From the NCBI GenBank assembly GCA_003152795.1, contig PMBA01000228.1, positions 1 through 23,076 of the forward strand: a DNA stretch of 23,076 nucleotides. Direction: 5' to 3'. The position numbers were made by a program, and so were the translations under genes. Below the pieces are notes generated by a model that was not told where the DNA came from, did not search any database, and saw nothing but the letters and a program-made list of their open reading frames with translations. Source of the DNA: Acidobacteriaceae bacterium (GTDB lineage: Bacteria > Acidobacteriota > Terriglobia > Terriglobales > Acidobacteriaceae). Shown in pieces: positions 17,378 to 23,076 of this stretch (position 1 is its first letter; every line of letters begins with the position of its first letter).

Positions 17378-18334
17378 ATGAGCAGCGCCGTGTCCCCAAG
17401 CCGATGGAAGGTCATTGTTGCCTTTGGGCTGGTGTATGTCTTCTGGGGCTCGACTTATCTGGGCATTGGCATTGCGGTGGAGCAGATTCCTCCGGGCGTC
17501 ATGTGTGCCTCGCGTTTTCTGATCGCGGGCATCGTGATGCTCGCTTATTGCGCGCTGACAGGGCGCCGTATTCGCTTTTCGGCGCGGCAACTTTGGCATC
17601 TGGCGGCGGTCGGCATTCTGCTGTTGATGGGCGGCAACCTCACGCTTTCTTATGCCGAGCGGATCGTTCCCACCGGCCTGTCGGCGCTCCTGATTGCGGT
17701 CACGCCGCTGTGGTTTCTGGTGCTCGACAGCCTTTTGCTGGGTGATCATCATATCTCGCGGCGCGGCAAGATCGGGCTCGCCATCGGCATTGCCGGAGTG
17801 GTGGTCCTGATCTGGCCCGATCTCCGGCATCCCAACGCGCTTGGACACCGCGAGCTCTGGTGGTCGCTGGCTCTGCAACTGGGATCGTTCAGTTGGGCGT
17901 TCGGGTCGGTGCTGTCGAAAAAGTGGCAGACGGCAGCGGCCGATCCGTTCGGCGCGATTGCATGGCAAATGATCTTCGCGGGCATCGCCAATCTCATTTT
18001 CGCGCTAATTGTCGAAAGACCGGCTCACGTGATGTGGAGTTTGCGCGGAGTGGGCGCAATACTCTACCTGGTAGTTTGCGGTTCCTGGATCGGTTACACC
18101 GCCTACATCTGGTTGCTGCAGCATGTTCCCACGTCGAAGGTGTCCACTTACGCTTATGTCAATCCCGTGGTTGCGGTGTTTCTGGGATGGCTGGTGCTGC
18201 ACGAGCGCATCGATCGCTACATTCTTGGGGGAAGCGCGATCATCGTGGCTTCGGTGGTGCTGGTGACGAGCGCCAAGGTCTCGAAGCGGAGCGTGGCGGA
18301 AGCATTGCCGGCGGCGGAGGGTGGGGGAGACTGA
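17378..18334 (+). CDS. EamA/DMT-superfamily transporter, YedA-like
   Basis: The 318-aa protein is very hydrophobic with about ten transmembrane helices in two EamA halves. The first half begins VIVAFGLVYVFWGSTYLGIGIAVE, the characteristic N-terminal helix, and contains GNLTLSYAERIVPTGLSALL. The second begins about residue 165 (LQLGSFSWAFGSVLSKKW) and contains the conserved YVNPVVAVFLGWLVLHERI near the end. These are inner-membrane exporters or importers of small metabolites, often amino acids; the substrate is not predictable here. It lies 51 bases after the amidohydrolase in the same direction, so the two may be co-transcribed and act on related compounds, which is inference. No clear Shine-Dalgarno precedes ATG 17378. 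Confidence 0.93.
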   Translation: MSSAVSPSRWKVIVAFGLVYVFWGSTYLGIGIAVEQIPPGVMCASRFLIAGIVMLAYCALTGRRIRFSARQLWHLAAVGILLLMGGNLTLSYAERIVPTGLSALLIAVTPLWFLVLDSLLLGDHHISRRGKIGLAIGIAGVVVLIWPDLRHPNALGHRELWWSLALQLGSFSWAFGSVLSKKWQTAAADPFGAIAWQMIFAGIANLIFALIVERPAHVMWSLRGVGAILYLVVCGSWIGYTAYIWLLQHVPTSKVSTYAYVNPVVAVFLGWLVLHERIDRYILGGSAIIVASVVLVTSAKVSKRSVAEALPAAEGGGD

Positions 18335-18381
18335 CGGGGCCGCTTTGAGCTTTCGGTTATCAGTCTTCAGTCAAGGGGTCG

Positions 18382-18400
18382 GACGGGCGAGGCACCCGTC
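18382..18400. terminator. Hairpin between convergent genes
   Basis: GACGGG (18382-18387) and CCCGTC (18395-18400) form a perfect 6-bp GC stem around CGAGGCA. It lies in the 82-base gap between the convergent EamA gene and the gene at 18417-19091, where a bidirectional terminator is expected, but there is no T-run on either side. It may instead be another dispersed palindrome. Confidence 0.4.
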
Positions 18401-18416
18401 TCTCCACTGGTTCCCA

Positions 18417-19091
18417 CTACTCTTCCGCTTCTTCGGCGTCGTTGACTACGTCGACCACACGGCTTCGGATGTTGAACACCAGCTTCTGATCGTCGTCGGG
18501 CTGGAAGGTGACGCGCATGGGGCTGCGCTCCCAGATGGGAGGCGGGCACTCGGAGTCGGGATCGTCCTCCCCGGCGGGTTCGCCCGCATCTTTTTTCAGG
18601 ATGGGCTTGCGCCGTCCTACCTGGGCGACCATCGCATAGAGTTTCCTGCCGTCGTCGGAGACCCCGCAGTAGGCGATGTAGTCGCGATACCAGCTGGCGG
18701 TGGAATAGAAGGGATCGAACTCGGGCAGGTTGAGTTGCGAGACGCGTCCGGTGAGGCGGTCGACCAGCAGCCATCCGCCGCGTTGCCACTGCCAGCGCGG
18801 GCCGCTGGCGTTTACATTTTCAGTGGGAAGCGCGTCGTTGACCCGAAACACCCGACGGACCACGAAAAGGCGGTCGGTCAGTTCATGGGGAGCGCCGGTC
18901 GTGTATTCCTTGAGCCGGGTGTCCACAAACAAGGGACGCACATTCAGGTCGAGCAGCTTCTGTCCCGTCGCATTAGGCCACTTGGCGGAAATCCATTTTC
19001 CAAACGCGATGACATGGGGCTTGGGAACGGCCTTGCATTCGCAGTAGCAGAAGCAAAGCGTGAGCAACATCGGCAAGATTTTTCGCAGCAT
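18417..19091 (-). CDS. Unrecognised exported protein with CxCxCxC near the N-terminus
   Basis: The start is ATG 19091, which begins a signal-like segment MLRKILPMLLTLCFCYCECKA; the frame is open back to 19391 but those codons look non-coding (proline- and arginine-rich). The 224-aa product shows C13-F-C15-Y-C17-E-C19 at the end of the hydrophobic stretch. The mature part begins KPHVIAFGKWISAKWP and contains RLFVVRRVFRVNDALP, WLLVDRLTGRVSQLNLPEFD and WYRDYIAYCGVSDDGRKLYA, which suggest a beta-rich or propeller-like fold. An acidic region (residues about 182-190) and a very acidic C-terminus follow. I recognise no family. Export is likely; a lipoprotein is not supported because no canonical lipobox is present. 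It is divergent from the DAHP synthase gene across 195 bases. Confidence 0.72.
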   Translation of the reverse strand: MLRKILPMLLTLCFCYCECKAVPKPHVIAFGKWISAKWPNATGQKLLDLNVRPLFVDTRLKEYTTGAPHELTDRLFVVRRVFRVNDALPTENVNASGPRWQWQRGGWLLVDRLTGRVSQLNLPEFDPFYSTASWYRDYIAYCGVSDDGRKLYAMVAQVGRRKPILKKDAGEPAGEDDPDSECPPPIWERSPMRVTFQPDDDQKLVFNIRSRVVDVVNDAEEAEE

Positions 19092-19286
19092 GATGATGGC
19101 AGACTGGCACAGGGACGGAAGTCGTTGCAAGGACGCATGAACAGCGAAAATGTTCGGTTTTTCCGCACCCGGGACGGCTGGGTGCAGCGGTCTGGGCCGA
19201 GGCGTGAACGCGGCCGGCTGAAGGCGCGTCCGCCGTTTGCCCAGTTCCCCAACGGACGCTAAACTGAATACCTCGGGGTACCCATT

Positions 19287-20360
19287 ATGCTCGTAGTGAT
19301 GCAGGCGCAGGCGACTGAAGACCAGGTCCGCGCCGTTTGCCAGAAAATCGAAGCGCTGGGGTACCGCGCCCACGCCATGCCCGGCGCGCAACGCACGGCC
19401 ATCGGTATCACCGGGAACAAGGGCGAGGTTGAACCGGGGACGCTCGAAGAAATGTCCGGCGTGCAGGAAGTCATCCGCGTCTCCAAGCCCTACAAGCTGG
19501 TCAGTCGAGACACGAAGCCGGACAACACCATCATCAAGTTCCCCGGTTCACACGTCACGATCGGGGGTGCGGACCTGGCCATCATTGCCGGCCCCTGTGG
19601 CATCGAAACGCGGGACCAGGCCTTCAGAGTAGCCGAGCGCGTGGCCCGGGCCGGAGCCCAGTTCTTCCGCGGCGGAGCCTACAAACCGCGCACGTCGCCT
19701 TACTCTTTCCAGGGACTCGGCGAAGAAGGCCTGAAGATCATGGCCGAAATCCGCGACCGCTTCGGCCTGCTCATCGTCACCGAAGCCGTCGATTACGAAT
19801 CGCTGGACCTGGTCGACCAATACGCCGATGTGATCCAGATCGGCGCCCGCAACATGCAGAACTTCTCTCTGCTCAAGCGCGCCGGACGCGCCCACAAGCC
19901 CGTCCTGCTGAAGCGCGGCATCTCGGCAACGCTGGAAGAATTCCTGATGGCCGCCGAATACATCATGAGCGAGGGCAACTACAACATCGTCCTGTGCGAG
20001 CGCGGCGTGCGCACCTTCGCCGATCACACGCGCAACACGCTCGATCTCAGCATCGTGCCCGCCGTCCAGCGCCTGAGCCACCTGCCCATCATCGTGGATC
20101 CCAGCCACGGCACCGGCAAGCGCAACAAGGTAACCCCGCTGTCCCGCGCGGCGATCGCCGTAGGAGCCGACGGCCTCATCGTAGAAGTTCACCACGATCC
20201 TGATCGCGCCCTCTCCGATGGCATGCAGTCCCTGTTCCCGGATCAGTTCGATGTGCTCATGCAACAGGTCAGGCAGATTGCGGCGGTGTTGGGACGATCA
20301 ATCCCTGCAGTCTCCGAGCCGGCCTCCTTAGCAGGGGCGTCCAGGCAAGCGAAGCCGTGA
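19287..20360 (+). CDS. aroF: 3-deoxy-7-phosphoheptulonate (DAHP) synthase, type I-beta
   Basis: The 357-aa enzyme condenses phosphoenolpyruvate with erythrose 4-phosphate, the first step of the shikimate pathway. Residues 1-75 form a ferredoxin-like/ACT-like regulatory domain ([26 protein letters not shown]), as in Thermotoga-type enzymes, which suggests feedback inhibition by aromatic amino acids. The barrel starts near residue 95; metal ligands are C104 (AGPCGIET), H274 (DPSHGTG), E300 (EVHHDP) and D311 (LSDGMQSL). [15 protein letters not shown] is the phosphate-binding loop. ATG 19287 is used; ATG 19299 would shorten the protein by four residues, and both have only a weak GGGG upstream. 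No other shikimate genes lie nearby. A perfect hairpin follows at 20444-20465. Confidence 0.97.
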   Translation: MLVVMQAQATEDQVRAVCQKIEALGYRAHAMPGAQRTAIGITGNKGEVEPGTLEEMSGVQEVIRVSKPYKLVSRDTKPDNTIIKFPGSHVTIGGADLAIIAGPCGIETRDQAFRVAERVARAGAQFFRGGAYKPRTSPYSFQGLGEEGLKIMAEIRDRFGLLIVTEAVDYESLDLVDQYADVIQIGARNMQNFSLLKRAGRAHKPVLLKRGISATLEEFLMAAEYIMSEGNYNIVLCERGVRTFADHTRNTLDLSIVPAVQRLSHLPIIVDPSHGTGKRNKVTPLSRAAIAVGADGLIVEVHHDPDRALSDGMQSLFPDQFDVLMQQVRQIAAVLGRSIPAVSEPASLAGASRQAKP

Positions 20361-20443
20361 TTTCTAGATAAGGAATGTCAGGAAGATGACAGCGCGCGAA
20401 GTATTTCCCCCGCTGGTTTTCAAACCCGTAGCCATTCAGATTA

Positions 20444-20465
20444 AGGTGGAAGTGGACTTCCACCT
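20444..20465 (+). terminator. Perfect 9-bp hairpin after aroF
   Basis: AGGTGGAAG (20444-20452) and CTTCCACCT (20457-20465) pair completely around the loop TGGA. The site lies 84 bases after the aroF stop and 59 bases before the next gene. There is no poly-T, so termination by this hairpin alone is uncertain; an mRNA-stabilising hairpin or an operator palindrome are alternatives. Confidence 0.45.
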
Positions 20466-20523
20466 CTACTGATACTGAGTCGTCCAGTTCTGATAACCTT
20501 TTCCTTCACCCAGGCGCAGCCTT

Positions 20524-21690
20524 TTGCGAAAACTGCTCTTCATCGCCGTCCTTGTCCCGCTAGTTCTGGCCGCCGGCTGGTACTACTTTCACGAACGCTC
20601 TCTCCCCGCCTATGGCCCGCTCTATCGCGAGTACGCCTACATCACAAATGGAAAAAGCAACACGGTTACGGTCATCGACCTGCGCAGTTTTCGTCCGGTC
20701 AGGACATTGCAGGTTGGCGCGGAGCCGACCGGAGTCGCGGCCAATCCGAAGCGCAACGAAGTTTACGTGGTCAACACTGGCTCTTCGAACATCAGCGTGA
20801 TCGACGCGGAGCAGAATAAAGTTGTCGCCACCATCGGCGTCTACGGCCGCCCTTACTTCATCGACGTGACTCCCGACGGCCATAGCGCTTACGTTGCGAA
20901 TTCGGGTTCCGACAATGTTTCGGTCCTCGATCTCGACCGTCGCGCGGTAGCGGCCACCCTTCATGTTGGCGGAACTCCCGGTTTGGCCCGGGTTGCGCCC
21001 GATGGTTCGACGGTTGTGGTCACCAATCGCGCTGCCAACACGGTCTCCATCATTGACACGGCACGTTTGGCGGTGCGCTCGGCCATCGCAATCTGCATCC
21101 ACCCGGAAGACATTGCCATCCTCCCGGATTCCAGTAAGGCGTTCATCTCCTGCTCGGGATCGGGCCAGGTCGCGAGCATCGATCTAAAGACCGACAAGTT
21201 GCTGGCGCTGCTCGATGTCGGAAAATCTCCAGTGAGCTTAGCTCTGAAACCCGACGGCGGAGAGCTGGCCGCTTTCAACTTCGAAGCTGGCAGCATTTCC
21301 ATCATTGAAACCACGGGCAACGAAGTATCGGGTAGCTATCTCGTCGGCGACCAGCCTGCCCGCGGGGTAGTTTCGCTCGATAACTCCCGCTTATATGTCT
21401 CTAACTTCGGATCGAATAACATTGCGGTCTACGACATCGACTTAGGCAAGGTTATCGCCTATCTCCCGGTAGGAACCCATCCCGACGCCCTCGCCCTATC
21501 GCAGAACCAGAACTACCTTCTGGTGCTCGACACTGGTTCGGGAGACCTGGTGGTGATACAGAAACGCCAGCCCCGGAAGAAATTTGAGCCGTCGGAATAT
21601 TCATTGCTGACCATCATCCCGGTCGGCATGCAACCGAATCAGATCGTGGTCAAGTCGTTCCTCGCTACGAAAAGTGGGGATGGCCGGTGA
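20524..21690 (+). CDS. Membrane-anchored YVTN-type beta-propeller protein
   Basis: The frame offers only a TTG start at 20524, with no good Shine-Dalgarno; a stop lies 10 codons upstream. The 388-aa product begins MRKLLFIAVLVPLVLAAGWYY, an uncleaved anchor or signal, so the rest is periplasmic. It contains about eight repeats of roughly 42 residues with the YVTN pattern (YITNGKSN, YVVNTGSSN, YVANSGSDN, VVTNRAANT, FISCSGSGQ, AAFNFEAGS, YVSNFGSNN, LVLDTGSGD), each followed by V-x-V-I-D and a V-G-x-x-P turn. This predicts a seven- or eight-bladed propeller. Family members bind ligands or scaffold surface proteins; YncE binds DNA in E. coli. No catalytic residues are evident. A specific role cannot be given. 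Confidence 0.9.
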   Translation: MRKLLFIAVLVPLVLAAGWYYFHERSLPAYGPLYREYAYITNGKSNTVTVIDLRSFRPVRTLQVGAEPTGVAANPKRNEVYVVNTGSSNISVIDAEQNKVVATIGVYGRPYFIDVTPDGHSAYVANSGSDNVSVLDLDRRAVAATLHVGGTPGLARVAPDGSTVVVTNRAANTVSIIDTARLAVRSAIAICIHPEDIAILPDSSKAFISCSGSGQVASIDLKTDKLLALLDVGKSPVSLALKPDGGELAAFNFEAGSISIIETTGNEVSGSYLVGDQPARGVVSLDNSRLYVSNFGSNNIAVYDIDLGKVIAYLPVGTHPDALALSQNQNYLLVLDTGSGDLVVIQKRQPRKKFEPSEYSLLTIIPVGMQPNQIVVKSFLATKSGDGR

Positions 21691-21856
21691 TTTCTCGCGC
21701 ACTGGAGACCCTATGGAGTCGCCGATTTCCCCCGTGTCCCTCCATCCCCCTCGTGGTAAAAGCCTTTGACTTCTCCCCTCTAACGCCCAAATTCATGCCG
21801 GATCGACGCCAAACATAACGGTCGCTATTTTCAACGCACTACACTAGCATCTCCGA

Positions 21857-22843
21857 ATGCAAACCCGCTTGTTGATCCGCTTGTTCGTCCTCGTTTGCGC
21901 CGCTGGTCTGACTTGTTCCGGCCAAACTTCCGACTCCCGGAACCTGTTTCCCATGCAGGATGGTTTCGTGGACAGCCACGGCGCTCTGATCTATTACCAG
22001 TCGGTGGGCCGCGGGGCGCCGTTGATGATCGTCCACGGCGGGCCAGGAGCTTCGCACGATTACTTTCTGCCGTACCTGCTGCCCCTGATGCGCAGCAATC
22101 GACTGGTGTTCATTGACGAGCGCGGCTCGGGTAAGTCTTCGAAGCTCGAGGATGCCTCGCAATACACGGTCGCCAACATGGTGGAGGACATAGAGGCTGT
22201 CCGCCAGGCCCTTGGTCTGGGCAAAATCAGTCTTCTCGGACATTCCTTTGGCGGGGTGTTAGCGCAAGCATATGCGTTCAAATATCAGAAGAACCTCTCC
22301 CATGTGATTCTCGGCAGCACTTTCGCGAGCACTCGGGAACTCAACCAGGCCCTGGCAAGAATGAAAGCCGAGATGGATCCCAAAGAACGCGATCGGGTCA
22401 ACGCTCTCGAAGCCGCCGGCTTGTACGGCAAGGGAGAGATCTGGGAGCGCGGCCGTTATCCCGAGGAATATGCCAAGCTGGCCTGGGGTAAAGGATATTT
22501 CCCGTATATCTACCAGAACCACCCCGATCCCAATTACGACCCTCTCAGTTCCAATACCGGCACTGCCTGGGATGTCTATCGCGAGATGTGGGGGTCGGAT
22601 GGCGAGTTCATCATCGACGGCAATCTGAAGGAAGTCGAATACGTGAGCCGGCTTTCGGAGATCAAAGTTCCGACCCTGATCGTAGTAGGGGAGCACGACG
22701 AGAGCGATCCCAGAATGTCGAAGGAAATGCACGAGAAGATCGCCGGATCACAACTGGTCATCCTGCCAAACAGCGGCCACATGACGTTTGTCGATCAACC
22801 GGAGCAGTTCCTGAAAGTGGTCCGCGACTTTGTTGCGCACTAA
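21857..22843 (+). CDS. Exported alpha/beta hydrolase, proline iminopeptidase type (S33)
   Basis: The 328-aa protein has an N-terminal signal (RLLIRLFVLVCAAGLTCSGQ) and then the alpha/beta-hydrolase core. The oxyanion motif HGGPG spans residues 60-64, the nucleophile elbow GHSFGG gives Ser130, and the acid and base are Asp281 (GEHDESDP) and His308 (NSGHMTF). DERGSGKSS after the oxyanion loop and a helical cap at about residues 155-250 match proline iminopeptidases, which remove N-terminal proline from peptides. Some relatives cut amides or lactones instead, so the substrate is not fixed. Secretion fits peptide scavenging alongside the M20 enzyme. The start has no clear Shine-Dalgarno; the 166-base upstream spacer holds TTGACT (21767-21772), but no good -10 follows. 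Confidence 0.9.
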   Translation: MQTRLLIRLFVLVCAAGLTCSGQTSDSRNLFPMQDGFVDSHGALIYYQSVGRGAPLMIVHGGPGASHDYFLPYLLPLMRSNRLVFIDERGSGKSSKLEDASQYTVANMVEDIEAVRQALGLGKISLLGHSFGGVLAQAYAFKYQKNLSHVILGSTFASTRELNQALARMKAEMDPKERDRVNALEAAGLYGKGEIWERGRYPEEYAKLAWGKGYFPYIYQNHPDPNYDPLSSNTGTAWDVYREMWGSDGEFIIDGNLKEVEYVSRLSEIKVPTLIVVGEHDESDPRMSKEMHEKIAGSQLVILPNSGHMTFVDQPEQFLKVVRDFVAH

Positions 22844-22887
22844 ACGCCCGAACCGCGGACTGAGAACCGGTGACTGATAGCTGACGG

Positions 22888-23076
22888 CTAAGAGCTAAGA
22901 TCCGTCTTCCGGAAATGTTCCAGAATCGCCTCTGCCTGAGTTGTAGTCACGACCGCCGACAGGGCGGCGACATCCGCTTGTTTCACGGCTTGCAGGCTGC
23001 CGAAATGTTCCAGCAGACGGCGGGTTGTGGATGGTCCGACGCCGGGGATTTCCCGTAACTCGGTCGCTCGATCCCG
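22888..23076 (-). CDS. uvrC: UvrABC system protein C, C-terminal end only
   Basis: The last 62 codons of a gene that starts beyond the window. The translation carries TELREIPGVGPSTTRRLLEH followed by FGSLQAVKQADVAALSAV, the helix-hairpin-helix pair at the C-terminus of UvrC, which binds DNA during the second incision of nucleotide excision repair. The stop (TAG on the minus strand) is at 22890-22888. The gene is convergent with the alpha/beta hydrolase across 44 bases. Other HhH proteins share this motif, but the spacing and terminal position fit UvrC best. Confidence 0.8.
   Translation of the reverse strand, partial: RDRATELREIPGVGPSTTRRLLEHFGSLQAVKQADVAALSAVVTTTQAEAILEHFRKTDLSS

Noticed and set aside
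18321..19262. 313-codon open frame on the plus strand
   Set aside because: It overlaps the minus-strand exported protein gene, whose signal-like N-terminus and balanced composition are more convincing.
1..23076. CRISPR array, tRNA, rRNA, transposase or prophage genes
   Set aside because: No regularly spaced repeats, cloverleaf, rRNA core sequence or mobile-element protein could be recognised on either strand.

Overview
The window is a chromosomal, GC-rich, densely coded stretch of a Gram-negative-type bacterium. The gene repertoire, short intergenic hairpins, ACGACC-type low-complexity spacers and many exported enzymes with Sec signal peptides suggest an Acidobacteriota genome (Terriglobia, Koribacter/Sulfotelmatobacter-like). 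That placement is inference from general familiarity and was not tested by a search. I see no phage, transposase, CRISPR array, tRNA or rRNA.

Layout. 1-2554 (+): the 3' part of a flotillin/SPFH gene, a 59-aa glycine-rich membrane peptide, a PspA/IM30 protein and an exported DUF4019-type protein, which look like a membrane-stress cluster. 2601-3104 (+): a small beta-carbonic-anhydrase-like protein. 3117-4010 (-): a LysR regulator, divergent from 4287-10386 (+) gltB-gltD, the two subunits of NADPH glutamate synthase; this arrangement recalls Bacillus gltC-gltAB. 10396-12093 (-): an exported GH13 alpha-glucosidase, convergent with gltD. 12228-15878 (+): hemE-hemH-hemY, three late heme-pathway genes in the order seen in Bacillus, with hairpin-bearing spacers. 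16022-17326 (+): an exported M20 amidohydrolase. 17378-18334 (+): an EamA/DMT transporter. 18417-19091 (-): an unrecognised exported protein with a CxCxCxC motif. 19287-20360 (+): a DAHP synthase with an N-terminal regulatory domain. 20524-21690 (+): a membrane-anchored YVTN beta-propeller. 21857-22843 (+): an exported proline-iminopeptidase-like hydrolase. 22888-23076 (-): the C-terminal end of uvrC.

Functionally the window combines central metabolism (ammonia assimilation, heme, entry into aromatic amino acids) with envelope maintenance (flotillin, PspA) and secreted polymer or peptide hydrolysis. No intergenic gap exceeds 300 bases; the largest is the 276-base divergent region between the LysR gene and gltB.

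Most worth a second look: the flotillin-minipeptide-PspA-DUF4019 cluster; a GH13 enzyme whose conserved region I reads TY where NH is usual although its catalytic triad is intact; a ferrochelatase with a four-cysteine N-terminal extension; an 80-base imperfect inverted repeat between hemH and hemY that resembles two copies of a palindrome facing each other; and several other perfect intergenic hairpins.
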